The position numbers were made by a program, and so were the translations under genes. From NCBI GenBank assembly GCA_024404875.1, contig JAKSPK010000013.1, positions 1 to 51,201 of the forward strand: a stretch of DNA of 51,201 bases, in the 5' to 3' direction. How positions within the stretch are numbered: the first letter of the stretch is position 1; each line of letters begins with the position of its first letter. This stretch comes from Oscillospiraceae bacterium (GTDB lineage: Bacteria > Bacillota > Clostridia > Oscillospirales > Ruminococcaceae). Of the stretch, positions 24,414-33,775 are shown in pieces. The notes below the pieces were generated by a model. That model did not search any database, was not told the DNA's origin, and worked only from the letters and a program-made list of their open reading frames with translations.

Positions 24414-26288
24414 ATGAGACAAATCTACGACAGCTGGGATCGCGCATACAAGTCCGTATTCGGTGCGCTTCGCCAGAATGAGCCCTGCACCTTTACAATC
24501 TGCCTTCCGGCAACACAGGGGCTCGACACAAACCCGATGCTCGTGCTCTACCGTCCGGGCATGAAGGAACGCTTTATCCCGATGAACACCGTTTATCAGA
24601 GCGGTGATGTGATCTATTATTCCGCGACCTGCTCCGCGAAGATTCCCGGTGTACATTACTATTATTTCTCGTTCATCGCCGGTGGGCAGTGGCACTATAT
24701 CAAAAAATCCGCCGCGCATGAGGGCGTGATCGGCGAAGGTGATCTCTTTCAGCTCACGGTCTATGACGAGAGCTTCCAGACACCGGAATTTCTCAAGGGC
24801 GGTGTGATGTATCAGATCTTCCCCGATCGCTTCTGCCGTAGCGGAATTCAGCACGAAGGCGTCCCGACCGACAGAGTCCTGCGCGATGACTGGGGCGGCA
24901 CCCCCTACTATCGGCCGGATCAGAACGGCCATGTCTGGAACAACGATTATTTCGGCGGTGACCTTGAAGGCATTGTGCAGAAGCTCGGCTATCTCGAATC
25001 GCTCGGCGTTACCTGCATTTACCTCAACCCGATCTTTGAATCTCATGAGAACCACCGGTATAATACCGCAAACTACCGCCGCGTTGATCCGCTGCTCGGT
25101 ACGAATATGGACTTCCAGCGGCTCTGCACGGAATGTGAGCGGCACGGAATACAGGTCATTCTCGACGGCGTATTCTCCCATACCGGTGCAGACAGCATTT
25201 ATTTCAACAAGTTTAACCGCTATGATTCCATCGGCGCGTATAATTCCAAATCCTCGCCCTATTACAAGTGGTACAGCTTCCATCAGTATCCGAATGTCTA
25301 TGAGGCATGGTGGGGCATCGACACACTTCCGAATGTCAATGAGAATGAGCCGGAATACACCGACTATATCTGCGGAAAAGGCGGCGTACTGGAATACTGG
25401 ATGAGCCTCGGCGCAGCTGGCTTTCGTCTGGATGTCGCCGACGAGCTGCCGGATGCGTTTCTGGATCATCTGCATGACTGTGTCAAGCGCGCTGACGGTG
25501 AACATATCGTCATCGGCGAAGTCTGGGAGGATGCCTCAACCAAGGAGGCCTACGGCGTCAAGCGGCGTTATCTGCTCGGCTCACAGCTCGATTCGGTCAT
25601 GAACTATCCGTTCCGGACGGCGATCATGCAGTATCTGGGCGGATGCAGCCCGTATGATTTCCGCCGCCAGATCATGACGATTATCGAAAACTATCCGAAA
25701 TGCGTTGTCGATGTGCTGATGAACTTTGTCTCAACACATGATATCGAGCGCGCAATTACGGTCTTCGGCGGAGAACCGGCGAACGGCCGCGGCAAGGACT
25801 GGATGGCCGAGCGCAGACTGAATCCGCAGCAGTACGAAATCGGCAAGAAGAAGCTGAAATGCGCAATGGTGCTGCAATTCTTCCTGCCCGGCGTACCGAG
25901 CATCTACTACGGCGACGAGGCTGGTCTGGACGGCTACGGCGATCCCTTCAACCGCCGCTGCTTCCCGTGGGGCCACGAGGATCAGGATCTGATCGAATTC
26001 ACCAAGGAGCTTTCGCAGATCCGCCACAGCTCGAAGGTGTTTATCGACGGCGATCTCAAATTCCTGACGCTTTCTGACGACTATATCGTTTTCGCCCGAT
26101 ACCGCGAGCAGCGCCGCAAGGCTATGGTCATTGCAGTAAACCGCTCCGATCATGATGTCGTGTTCGGCGCGGATCAAACGCTCTTCACTGACCGCTATTC
26201 CACCTTTGATGTGGTTCACGGCGAGATCAACGGGAATGACTGTAAACTCCCGCCCTACGGCTATCTCGCTGTCAAGGTTGAGCTGTAA
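24414..26288 (+). CDS. GH13 alpha-glucan hydrolase (neopullulanase/cyclomaltodextrinase-like)
   Basis: A 624-residue cytoplasmic GH13 enzyme; no signal peptide. An N-terminal beta-sandwich (about 1-125) of the neopullulanase type precedes the barrel, which starts at GGVMYQIFPDRF. Conserved regions: ILDGVFSHTG, GFRLDVADELP (Asp nucleophile), IVIGEVWED (Glu acid/base) and FVSTHDIER (transition-state Asp). LNPIFESHENHRYNTANY is typical of cyclomaltodextrinase/neopullulanase relatives. It probably trims maltodextrins or branched limit dextrins, working with glgP. The ATG at 24414 fits GAAGGGAA 8 nt upstream; another ATG lies two codons before. The C-terminal beta domain is complete. Confidence 0.92.
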   Translation: MRQIYDSWDRAYKSVFGALRQNEPCTFTICLPATQGLDTNPMLVLYRPGMKERFIPMNTVYQSGDVIYYSATCSAKIPGVHYYYFSFIAGGQWHYIKKSAAHEGVIGEGDLFQLTVYDESFQTPEFLKGGVMYQIFPDRFCRSGIQHEGVPTDRVLRDDWGGTPYYRPDQNGHVWNNDYFGGDLEGIVQKLGYLESLGVTCIYLNPIFESHENHRYNTANYRRVDPLLGTNMDFQRLCTECERHGIQVILDGVFSHTGADSIYFNKFNRYDSIGAYNSKSSPYYKWYSFHQYPNVYEAWWGIDTLPNVNENEPEYTDYICGKGGVLEYWMSLGAAGFRLDVADELPDAFLDHLHDCVKRADGEHIVIGEVWEDASTKEAYGVKRRYLLGSQLDSVMNYPFRTAIMQYLGGCSPYDFRRQIMTIIENYPKCVVDVLMNFVSTHDIERAITVFGGEPANGRGKDWMAERRLNPQQYEIGKKKLKCAMVLQFFLPGVPSIYYGDEAGLDGYGDPFNRRCFPWGHEDQDLIEFTKELSQIRHSSKVFIDGDLKFLTLSDDYIVFARYREQRRKAMVIAVNRSDHDVVFGADQTLFTDRYSTFDVVHGEINGNDCKLPPYGYLAVKVEL

Positions 26289-26312
26289 CACGCACAGAAA
26301 GGAGGCGGCCGG

Positions 26313-28235
26313 ATGCTGCTTTCATGTTCACAGATACACAAATTTTATCAGGATAATCATGTACTGCGTTCGGTCAGCCTGACCGTTGAAAACCAGGATC
26401 GAATCGGTCTGGTCGGCGACAACGGCTGCGGAAAATCGACGCTGCTGCGCATTCTTACCGAACAGGAGCTCCCGGACGGCTTTGAACGCGAAGAACCTGC
26501 GATCGCAAAGGCTCCGCGTCTCCGCATCGGCTATCTGGCGCAGAATGCCGGTCTCGACGGCAGCCGCACCGTACAGGAGGAAATGAACGATGCCTTTGCG
26601 CATCTCAATGCGGCGCGGGAGACCATGCGGGCGCTCGAAGCGCGTATGGAGCACGGTCTGACCGATGAAGAAACCGACGAATATGCGCGGCTTTCGGCAT
26701 TTTTCGAGACAAACGACGGCTACACGACCGATGTGCGCATCCGCACAGTGCTTTACGGCATGGGCTTCAGTGAAGAAACACTCGCGCGACAGATCTCCGG
26801 CTTCTCCGGCGGCGAAAAGACGCGCCTTGCGCTCTGCAAACTGCTGCTCGAATCGCCCGATCTGCTAATCCTCGACGAGCCAACAAACCACCTGGATTTT
26901 CAGACCGTCGGCTGGCTGGAGGATTACCTAAAGGCATGGCGCGGTGCATTGCTGATCGTCAGCCACGACCGCTTCTTCCTCGACCGTCTCTGCACAAGCA
27001 TCTGTGAGCTGGAGCGCGGTGAACTGACACGCTATAAGGGCAACTATACCGCCTTCACAAAGCTGCGTGCAGAATCCCGTGATCGCCAGCAGAAGGAATA
27101 CGAAGCGCAGCAGCGTGAGATTGCGAAGCTGGAGGAGTATGTCGCACGGAACAAGGTTCGCGCATCAACAGCTAAATCTGCTAAATCCCGCGAAAAACAG
27201 CTCGAAAAGATCGAGCGCATCGATAAGCCCTATGCCGCACAGAAATCGGCAAAGCTCAGCTTTACATACAGCGTAACACCGCCGATCGACCTGCTCGAAG
27301 TCCGGAATATCGACCTGACTGTCGGACACGGCGCACAGCAGAAAACACTCATGGAAAATCTTTCGTTCACCGTCCGGCGCGGCGACAAGATCGGCATTAT
27401 CGGCGAAAACGGTGCGGGCAAATCAACACTGCTCAAAGTGCTGCGCAATATCCTGCCGCACAAGGGGCTCGTCAGATGGGCAGCCGGTACGCGGCTCGGC
27501 TGCTTTGAACAGGAGAGCGAAAGCCTCAATCCCTATGCAACCGTCTTCGATGAGCTGCATGACCGCTATCCGGCACTCAGCGATTTTGAAGTGCGCAGTC
27601 TGCTGGGACAGGTTCGGCTGACCGGCGAGAATGTATTCAAGCAAACCGGCGTGATTTCCGGCGGTGAGCGTGCCAAGCTCTGCTTCGCGATCCTGATGAT
27701 GGAGCACGGCAATGTACTGCTGCTGGACGAACCGACCAACCACCTCGATCTGACCACAAAGGAAATACTGGAGCAGGCGCTTGCCGAATTTGATGGAACG
27801 ATCCTCTTTGTCAGCCACGACCGCTATTTGCTTGACCGCATCGCCGATCAGCTTTTGATCCTCGCGGACGGCGGGCTCAATACGTTCAAGGGCAAATTCT
27901 CTGCTTATCAGGAGCAGATCCGCCGCAGAACCGAAGCTGAACAAACCGCTGCTGCCGAAGAAAAACAGCGCAAAGCGGCTGATTCCCAGAAATCAGCATA
28001 CCGCTCGAAGGAGCAGCGCGCGCAGGAGGTCAAACGCCGCGCCGAACAGAAGCGCATGGAGCAGGAAATCGACGCATTGCAGGCAGAACAGGATACGCTA
28101 CAGGCATCTCTGTCAGACGAAACAATCGCATCTGATTATGAAAAAATGCAGCAGGTCTGCAACCGGCTGGAGGAAATCCGCCAGCGGCAGGATAATCTGC
28201 TCGAACAGCTGATCCTGCTGGAGGAGCAGGCCTGA
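26313..28235 (+). CDS. ABC-F family ATPase
   Basis: A 640-residue ABC-F protein with two ABC domains and no membrane part: GDNGCGKSTLLRIL and FSGGEKTRLALCKLLLESPDLLILDEPTNHLD in the first; GENGAGKSTLLKVL and ISGGERAKLCFAIL with LLLDEPTNHLDL in the second. A basic linker lies between them (about 245-320), and a C-terminal coiled coil (about 535-640) is rich in Gln, Arg and Glu. ABC-F proteins act on ribosomes in translation control or antibiotic protection. The long C-terminal coiled coil resembles the Uup/YdiF type. RBS AAGGAGG precedes the ATG, 24 nt after the GH13 gene, so they may be cotranscribed. Confidence 0.95.
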   Translation: MLLSCSQIHKFYQDNHVLRSVSLTVENQDRIGLVGDNGCGKSTLLRILTEQELPDGFEREEPAIAKAPRLRIGYLAQNAGLDGSRTVQEEMNDAFAHLNAARETMRALEARMEHGLTDEETDEYARLSAFFETNDGYTTDVRIRTVLYGMGFSEETLARQISGFSGGEKTRLALCKLLLESPDLLILDEPTNHLDFQTVGWLEDYLKAWRGALLIVSHDRFFLDRLCTSICELERGELTRYKGNYTAFTKLRAESRDRQQKEYEAQQREIAKLEEYVARNKVRASTAKSAKSREKQLEKIERIDKPYAAQKSAKLSFTYSVTPPIDLLEVRNIDLTVGHGAQQKTLMENLSFTVRRGDKIGIIGENGAGKSTLLKVLRNILPHKGLVRWAAGTRLGCFEQESESLNPYATVFDELHDRYPALSDFEVRSLLGQVRLTGENVFKQTGVISGGERAKLCFAILMMEHGNVLLLDEPTNHLDLTTKEILEQALAEFDGTILFVSHDRYLLDRIADQLLILADGGLNTFKGKFSAYQEQIRRRTEAEQTAAAEEKQRKAADSQKSAYRSKEQRAQEVKRRAEQKRMEQEIDALQAEQDTLQASLSDETIASDYEKMQQVCNRLEEIRQRQDNLLEQLILLEEQA

Positions 28236-28271
28236 CAGCACAGCACTCCGAAAAAATGAGAGGGTAAACAA

Positions 28272-28919
28272 ATGAAAAAAATCCGGCTTTTCGCAATGGC
28301 CGCCGCGATGCTGCTCTCCGCCTGCGCGGTGACGGCCTGCGGCGAACAATCATCCGTGACAGAGGATCAGGCAGAGGAGGATATGCCTTACGGTGCAACC
28401 GTTGTTGAGAACCGCAGCGGCGATTATACACTCTGCTATGACAGACGCTTTCTGGACGACGCCCTTATTGACATGATCCGCAAATATTACCTTTCCCTGC
28501 AGGAGAAGGACGGCGAGGCGTTCTCAAAGCTGATGTTCCCGCTCTATCATCAGTATCAGCTCGAAGAATTCTATGCGGGTGAGCTGACCGATCAGGACAT
28601 CGTCGAGCAGACACATGATGCAATCGCGAAATATTACGACATTGATTTTGCATACAGCTACATCGACATCAAATCACTCATTGACACAGACAGCCAGTCG
28701 CAGGAACGCGATTCGCTGCTCCCGATGCTGGACAACCTCGCGGCGGAAAAAGATCTGCCGAAGATCTCTGAGGGAACGACAAAGCTTTATGAAATGACAA
28801 TCGACCGGTATATCGGAGAGCGCGAAAAGACGGACAAAAATCCGACCGATATCGTTCTTCAGGACGAAAAGCTTTATGCGATCAAATATGAAGAACAATG
28901 GTACCTGATCTATCTGTGA
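28272..28919 (+). CDS. Lipoprotein of unknown function (paralogue A)
   Basis: A 215-residue lipoprotein; lipidation at Cys18 (LSAC) or Cys23 (VTAC). The mature part is acidic, with a helical region LIDMIRKYYLSLQEKDGEAFSKLMFPLYHQ and a C-terminal strand pair (EKLYAIKYEEQWYLIYL), a layout like NTF2-fold lipoproteins, though I cannot prove that. It resembles the next gene in order and spacing of these elements. RBS GAGAGGG. Confidence 0.8.
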   Translation: MKKIRLFAMAAAMLLSACAVTACGEQSSVTEDQAEEDMPYGATVVENRSGDYTLCYDRRFLDDALIDMIRKYYLSLQEKDGEAFSKLMFPLYHQYQLEEFYAGELTDQDIVEQTHDAIAKYYDIDFAYSYIDIKSLIDTDSQSQERDSLLPMLDNLAAEKDLPKISEGTTKLYEMTIDRYIGEREKTDKNPTDIVLQDEKLYAIKYEEQWYLIYL

Positions 28920-28927
28920 GGTGTAAT

Positions 28928-29575
28928 ATGAAAAAACAGCTGATCATCCTGCTTTGCAGCATGATGCTTCTCGGAACCGGATGCGGCGCAGGCAGCTCTG
29001 CAGAAAACAGTGCCGCGGAAAGCAGCGCTGCTGCAGATAGCGCCACCGCCGAACAGTCTTCCGTAGAAATGAAGGAATCGTCCGAGGACGGCCTGACGAT
29101 CCGCGCTGCTGCGGATGTCGATACTGCTTATATCCCGCTGCTCCGCAAGTATTTCAAGGCAATCGAGGCCGAGGATTATGACACCTATCTGACGGTGCTG
29201 TATCCGCCGTTCAAGGATGCGTTTTCGGCATTTATCGAATCGCAGGAGGGTGACGAAACCCTGAAGGATGTATTCGGCGAAGTCTGTCACCGCTTTGATG
29301 AGGACGGCTACGCATCCTGGAAGCTGACAACGCTGGAAATGGAAAACATGCCAGAGGAAGGCATTGACATCGAGAACTTTTTTGATGCCTATATCAATGC
29401 CGGCTATTTTGATGAATCCCTGAAAAAGGAATGCCTCGAAAGCACAGAGGATATTCAGGATATCCGTTTCTCGCTCTATGCACTCTATGAGGGCGATGAA
29501 GAGCCTGTCAAGGTCGTAGATGAGAATGAGATTATTGTTCTGAAAACCAAGGACGGAGCGTATCTCTTCGGATAA
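28928..29575 (+). CDS. Lipoprotein of unknown function (paralogue B)
   Basis: A 215-residue lipoprotein: lipobox LGTGC (Cys19), then a low-complexity Ala/Ser/Glu linker and a domain starting DTAYIPLLRKYFKAIEAEDYDTYLTVLYPPF that matches the same region of the previous gene (RKYxxxxxxxDxxxxxxxxYPxF). The end is a hydrophobic/acidic strand pair (ENEIIVLKTKDGAYLFG). Eight nt separate it from the previous stop. The pair probably arose by tandem duplication. RBS GAGGTG. Confidence 0.8.
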   Translation: MKKQLIILLCSMMLLGTGCGAGSSAENSAAESSAAADSATAEQSSVEMKESSEDGLTIRAAADVDTAYIPLLRKYFKAIEAEDYDTYLTVLYPPFKDAFSAFIESQEGDETLKDVFGEVCHRFDEDGYASWKLTTLEMENMPEEGIDIENFFDAYINAGYFDESLKKECLESTEDIQDIRFSLYALYEGDEEPVKVVDENEIIVLKTKDGAYLFG

Positions 29576-29614
29576 GTCCGTTCCCGGAAGCTACACGATC
29601 GTGAGGTGAACAGT

Positions 29615-30403
29615 ATGTTCCAGATCATCTGTATGGGCATCGGCTATGCGCATGAGCCGGATTTCGTCATTGACCGGCGCGAGGGCTATCCGCATTATCT
29701 CGCACTGCTTGTCCGGACGAAATGCCGTCTGCGCAGCGGCGATGAAATCCGCCCATATCCGCCGAATACTTTTGTGCTGTACGATATGAATACACCGCAG
29801 TTTTATGCAGCGGATAATGAACCGTATGTAGATGACTGGATCCAGTTTACAAGCGAGCCAAAGATCATACGCTCTTTCGGTCTGCCTCTGAATGAACCGA
29901 TCACGATACCGGAATGGGCGCATCCGGAACAGTATTTCCCGATCATATGCAGTGCATTTTTCCGCGGCTTCAATAATGATGCGGTCATCAATTCTCTGAT
30001 GACCGCAATGCTGACGGATTATTCTGCGATTTCGCTGCTGCCAAATAAACCGATGCCGTTTTTTAGCGAGCTGGTGACGATCCGGCAGCAGATCGGCGCA
30101 CAGCCGCAGAAGGACTGGCGTGCCGAGGAGCTTGCTGATTCGCTGCATATCAGCGTTTCACATTTTCATCGGCTCTATAAAGAGACCTTCCGCACATCGC
30201 TGACGCAGGATGTGATCCACAGCCGGATCGAGGCCGCAAAGAACCTGCTGCAAGGCACCGGCCTGAATGCGGCAGAGATTGCCCTGCGCTGCGGCTACAC
30301 AAACCCTGAGCATTTTTCTCGTCAATTCAAGAAAAGTATCGGTATTTCACCCGACCGCTGGCGGCGGCAGGGCAGAGGCTCCGAAGGCAATATCGGGGAT
30401 TGA
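29615..30403 (+). CDS. AraC-family transcriptional regulator
   Basis: A 262-residue regulator: an N-terminal cupin-like sensor (PHYLALLVRTKCRLRSGDE, PPNTFVLYDMNTPQFY, VDDWIQF) and a C-terminal double helix-turn-helix (LADSLHISVSHFHRLYKETF and AEIALRCGYTNPEHFSRQFK, then GISPDRWRR). Such sensors often bind sugars. The start ATG at 29615 is chosen because GAGGTG lies 6 nt upstream. Its stop codon TGA is part of the -35 box of the following tRNA. No target is evident; the neighbouring lipoproteins are candidates. Confidence 0.92.
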   Translation: MFQIICMGIGYAHEPDFVIDRREGYPHYLALLVRTKCRLRSGDEIRPYPPNTFVLYDMNTPQFYAADNEPYVDDWIQFTSEPKIIRSFGLPLNEPITIPEWAHPEQYFPIICSAFFRGFNNDAVINSLMTAMLTDYSAISLLPNKPMPFFSELVTIRQQIGAQPQKDWRAEELADSLHISVSHFHRLYKETFRTSLTQDVIHSRIEAAKNLLQGTGLNAAEIALRCGYTNPEHFSRQFKKSIGISPDRWRRQGRGSEGNIGD

Positions 30404-30428
30404 CAAAACGCCGGAAATATGATATAAT
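30400..30428 (+). promoter_or_regulatory. Promoter of tRNA-Leu
   Basis: TTGACA (30400-30405), 17-bp spacer, TATAAT (30423-30428): full consensus. The -35 box contains the araC-type gene's stop codon. Confidence 0.85.
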
Positions 30429-30438
30429 AAGCCGGTAG

Positions 30439-30522
30439 GCCGGTGTGATGGAATTGGCAGACGTGACGGACTCAAAATCCGTTGGTGGCGACACCGTGCG
30501 GGTTCGACCCCCGCCACCGGCA
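30439..30522 (+). tRNA. tRNA-Leu (anticodon CAA)
   Basis: Acceptor stem GCCGGTG/CACCGGC, D-arm, anticodon loop CTCAAAA with CAA, long class II variable arm (TGGTGGCGACACC), T-arm GCGGGTTCGACCCCCGC, discriminator A. CCA is not encoded. Confidence 0.97.
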
Positions 30523-30530
30523 TCATATTG

Positions 30531-30568
30531 ACTCCCATGCAGCGATGTGTGGGAGTTTTTGTTTTTTC
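30531..30568 (+). terminator. Terminator after tRNA-Leu
   Basis: Stem ACTCCCA (30531-30537) with TGGGAGT (30550-30556), followed by TTTTTGTTTTTT. Confidence 0.85.
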
Positions 30569-30628
30569 AATTAACCGTTCCGCTATAAAACCAGGTTGTG
30601 AAATCCTTTTTTTATTTTTTCGTATCCA

Positions 30629-30657
30629 TTGCACTTTTTCCCATAATATGCTATAAT
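30629..30657 (+). promoter_or_regulatory. Promoter of the small membrane protein / kinase pair
   Basis: TTGCAC (30629-30634), 17-bp spacer, TATAAT (30652-30657). Confidence 0.7.
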
Positions 30658-30694
30658 AAATAAGATACCGAATACCATGAAGGGAGGGTGCCGA

Positions 30695-31177
30695 ATGCCT
30701 GCTGCGGCCTTGCTGCTGATCTCACTCGGAAAGTGGCGCTATTTCATCACCGGCCTTGCGATCACGGCCTTTGCGAGACTGCTTCTGCGGACGATCAGCC
30801 GCATTTCGGAACCGCGTGGAAAATGGCAGCGCTTCCGCGGTAAATGCACAGCCGCCGAACCGCACGGCAGCCAAACTGCCGCACTCATCGCCTTCACCGA
30901 CCGCAGCCGTCTGCGCCATACCGCCGCGCTGCTGACTGATACACCGATTGCGCCGGAAGATGACACCGTCATCGCAATCCGGACAGAGGTGTTTGCGGCC
31001 GGTGCTTATCCGCAGACACTCGCGGAAGCTTCCGACAAAGATATCCTCACCGGCACAGCATACAAAAAGCTGATCCGCCGTCAGATGGGCAGAGAGCTGC
31101 TGATCGGGCTGATTCTCTGCGGGATTGCGCTCGGCGCAGTGATCCTGACAATGCGGCTTTGCTTCGGTTCGCAGTAA
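30695..31177 (+). CDS. Small membrane protein of unknown function
   Basis: A 160-residue protein with an N-terminal hydrophobic segment (about 1-30), a soluble middle part with many His, Thr and Ala, and a C-terminal membrane segment (ELLIGLILCGIALGAVILTM). I do not recognise the family. The start at 30695 follows AAGGGAGGG; an ATG six codons upstream would place that ribosome site inside the gene. It lies 41 nt before the sugar-phosphate kinase and is probably cotranscribed with it. Confidence 0.7.
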   Translation: MPAAALLLISLGKWRYFITGLAITAFARLLLRTISRISEPRGKWQRFRGKCTAAEPHGSQTAALIAFTDRSRLRHTAALLTDTPIAPEDDTVIAIRTEVFAAGAYPQTLAEASDKDILTGTAYKKLIRRQMGRELLIGLILCGIALGAVILTMRLCFGSQ

Positions 31178-31218
31178 TCCAGCTTTACCAGAGAAAAACA
31201 ATGAAAAGAGGGCCCCAT

Positions 31219-32148
31219 ATGATCGCAACCGTTACCATGAATCCCGCCGTGGACTACACCGTTCAACTTGAAGAAGCGCTTCAGTTCAATGCCGTCAACC
31301 GCACCGAAAATGAGCAGATTACTGCCGGCGGCAAGGGCATCAATGTCTCGCTGATTTTGCAGCAGCTCGAAGTTCCGACGATGGTTTACGGCTATCTTTC
31401 CGGCACGACCGGAACCATGATCTCCGAACGCATCCAGCGGACACAAATCCCGATGGATTTCATCACGCTGCCGAATCAGATGAATCGCATCAATGTCAAA
31501 TTCAAGCTGAATACTCAGGTCACGGAACTGAACGGCAGAGGTCTTTCCGTTTCGGAGGCTGATACGAAAGCGCTGCTCGATAAGCTCAGCAAATACGGCG
31601 TCGGCGATTACATCGTGCTGGCCGGCAGTATTCCCGCAGGTTCAGCTTCATCGCATTATGCGGATGTCATGGCGGCGCTCGCCGATAACGGCGCACGGTT
31701 CGCCGTCGATGTTGCCGGAAAGCCGCTGCTTGAAGTGCTTCCGCATCATCCGTTTGTAGTCAAGCCGAATCTTCCGGAGCTGCGTGAGCTGTTTAATGCA
31801 GAAATCCTGACATGGTGGGATGCACTGCCCTATGGCAAAAAGCTCATTGAGCTGGGCGCACAAAACGCACTGGTCTCGCTCGGCGGCGACGGCGCACTGC
31901 TCTTCACCGATGCGGGCAGAGTCTGGCATCTTACCGCGCCGCATAACGCCATCAAGAATGCGGTCGGCGCAGGCGATGCGATGCTCGGCGGATTTCTCGC
32001 GGCCTGCTATGCCGGAAAGCCACTGACCGATGCACTCCGCACCGGCATTGCGGCGGGCTCAGCAACTGCATTCAGCGAATGGATCGCAAACCGTTCGCAG
32101 ATTGACAATCTGCTGAAATCGCTACCGGAGCCGACAGAGCTGCTGTAA
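31219..32148 (+). CDS. 1-phosphofructokinase-family sugar-phosphate kinase (PfkB fold)
   Basis: A 309-residue PfkB-family kinase close to FruK/LacC: TVTMNPAVDYTV at the start, AGGKGINVSLILQQLEVP, LAGSIPAGS, VKPNLPELRELF, VSLGGDGALLF and the anion-hole/catalytic GAGDAMLGGF, whose Asp is the base. Expected to make fructose 1,6-bisphosphate from fructose 1-phosphate, or the tagatose equivalent; sequence alone does not decide. No PTS gene or DeoR repressor is adjacent, unlike classical fru operons. The start at 31219 follows AGAGGG; ATGs upstream fit less well. Confidence 0.9.
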   Translation: MIATVTMNPAVDYTVQLEEALQFNAVNRTENEQITAGGKGINVSLILQQLEVPTMVYGYLSGTTGTMISERIQRTQIPMDFITLPNQMNRINVKFKLNTQVTELNGRGLSVSEADTKALLDKLSKYGVGDYIVLAGSIPAGSASSHYADVMAALADNGARFAVDVAGKPLLEVLPHHPFVVKPNLPELRELFNAEILTWWDALPYGKKLIELGAQNALVSLGGDGALLFTDAGRVWHLTAPHNAIKNAVGAGDAMLGGFLAACYAGKPLTDALRTGIAAGSATAFSEWIANRSQIDNLLKSLPEPTELL

Positions 32149-32182
32149 CGGCTGTCAGCGTATTGCTAACGGGGGACGCAGC

Positions 32183-32222
32183 CGGCACCGTAACAGCGAC
32201 ATAGTTGATACGCTCCGCGAAA
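32183..32222 (-). repeat. Dispersed intergenic repeat, copy 3
   Basis: Plus-strand CACCGTAACAGCGACATAG followed by TTGATACGCTCCGCGAAA. It shares its core with copy 2 (19444-19485) and, reversed, with copy 1 (18177-18220). It lies between the kinase stop and the glyS promoter. Confidence 0.55.
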
Positions 32223-32259
32223 TGTTGCTTCTGGAAAACGACTATCGGCTCTGCCGACC

Positions 32260-32288
32260 TTGACAATTTCGGCGTTCTCGTATATAAT
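32260..32288 (+). promoter_or_regulatory. Promoter of glycyl-tRNA synthetase
   Basis: TTGACA (32260-32265), 17-bp spacer, TATAAT (32283-32288). The leader is too short for a T-box. Confidence 0.8.
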
Positions 32289-32322
32289 ATAAGAGCATAT
32301 TTATGGAAAGGCGGTTTTTCGC

Positions 32323-33717
32323 ATGAAAAATACGGACAAGCAAATGGATCAGCTCGTTGCGCTCTGTCAGGGGCGCGGCTTTGTATATGCAGGCTCTGAG
32401 ATCTACGGCGGCCTCGCAAATACATGGGATTACGGCCCGCTCGGCGTTGAGCTCAAAAACAATGTCAAAAAAGCATGGTGGCATTTCTTCGTACAGGCCA
32501 ATCCCCACAATGTCGGCCTTGACAGCGCGATTCTCATGAACCCGCAGACATGGGTTGCCTCCGGTCACCTCGGCGGCTTCTCCGATCCGCTCATGGACTG
32601 CCGCGAGTGCAAAACGCGTCACCGCGCCGACAATCTCATCGAGGATTTCGACGGCACGAATGTCGCAGGCTGGACAAATCAGCAGATGATGGATTATATC
32701 CGCGAAAAGGGCATCGTCTGCCCGAACTGCGGCAAGTCGAATTTCACTGATATCCGCCAGTTCAACCTGATGTTCAAGACCTTCCAGGGCGTCACTGAAG
32801 ACAGCAAGTCTGAACTGTATCTTCGCCCGGAAACCGCACAGGGCATCTTCGTTAACTTCGCCAACATCCAGCGTACAACACGCCGCAAGATCCCGTTTGG
32901 CGTTGGCCAGATTGGTAAGTCCTTCCGCAATGAAATCACACCCGGAAACTTCATTTTCCGTGTCCGTGAATTTGAGCAGATGGAGCTGGAATTCTTCTGC
33001 AAGCCCGGCACCGATCTGGAATGGTTCCAGTATTGGCGCAGCTACTGCAAGGACTTCCTGCTGAAGATCGGTCTCAAGGAAGAGAATCTCCGCCTGCGCG
33101 ACCACTCCGCAGAGGAGCTTTGCTTCTATTCCAAGGCAACGACGGACTTCGAGTATCTGTTCCCGTTCGGCTGGGGTGAACTCTGGGGCGTTGCCGACAG
33201 AACCGATTATGACCTCACGCAGCACAGCAACACCTCCGGCAAGACACTTGATTATTTCGATCCGGAGACGAACGAGCGCTATATTCCGTATGTAATTGAG
33301 CCGTCGCTCGGCGTGGAGCGTCTGTTCCTCTCGCTCCTGACAGAAGCCTATGACACGGAAGTGCTCGGCACTGATGCTAAGGGCAAGGAGGATGTTCGTA
33401 CCGTCATGCACTTCCACCCGATGCTCGCGCCGTTCAAGTGCGCCGTCCTGCCGCTCTCCAAGAAGCTTTCCGAGCAGGCATATAAAGTCTATCAGATGCT
33501 CTCCGAGCATTTCATGGTTGATTTCGACGACGCCGGCTCGATCGGCAAGCGCTATCGCCGTGAGGACGAAATCGGTACGCCGTACTGCATCACCTATGAC
33601 TTTGATACGGACGAGAAGGATCAGTGTGTGACCGTCCGCGACCGCGACACAATGGAGCAGGTCCGCATCCCGATCACCGAGTTGGTTTCTTATCTCACCG
33701 AGCGCATTCATTATTGA
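32323..33717 (+). CDS. glyS: Glycyl-tRNA synthetase, dimeric (alpha2) type
   Basis: A 464-residue class II synthetase of the archaeal/eukaryotic-like GlyQS type, which charges tRNA-Gly. Visible parts: [33 protein letters not shown] with a later CPNC (zinc-type Cys pairs), [12 protein letters not shown] (motif 2 region), [32 protein letters not shown] (motif 3), and the C-terminal anticodon-binding domain ending with [15 protein letters not shown]. It is complete. RBS AAAGGCGG precedes the ATG. Confidence 0.97.
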   Translation: MKNTDKQMDQLVALCQGRGFVYAGSEIYGGLANTWDYGPLGVELKNNVKKAWWHFFVQANPHNVGLDSAILMNPQTWVASGHLGGFSDPLMDCRECKTRHRADNLIEDFDGTNVAGWTNQQMMDYIREKGIVCPNCGKSNFTDIRQFNLMFKTFQGVTEDSKSELYLRPETAQGIFVNFANIQRTTRRKIPFGVGQIGKSFRNEITPGNFIFRVREFEQMELEFFCKPGTDLEWFQYWRSYCKDFLLKIGLKEENLRLRDHSAEELCFYSKATTDFEYLFPFGWGELWGVADRTDYDLTQHSNTSGKTLDYFDPETNERYIPYVIEPSLGVERLFLSLLTEAYDTEVLGTDAKGKEDVRTVMHFHPMLAPFKCAVLPLSKKLSEQAYKVYQMLSEHFMVDFDDAGSIGKRYRREDEIGTPYCITYDFDTDEKDQCVTVRDRDTMEQVRIPITELVSYLTERIHY

Positions 33718-33737
33718 TCCGATACCCGAAAAACGAA

Positions 33738-33775
33738 GTCCCCGAAGCTGCATCAAACGCTTCGGGGACTTTTTT
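33738..33775 (+). terminator. Terminator of glyS
   Basis: Perfect 11-bp stem GTCCCCGAAGC (33738-33748) with its complement at 33759-33769, then TTTTTT. On the minus strand it could also stop the aromatic operon, since a weaker T-rich stretch follows that side. Confidence 0.9.
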
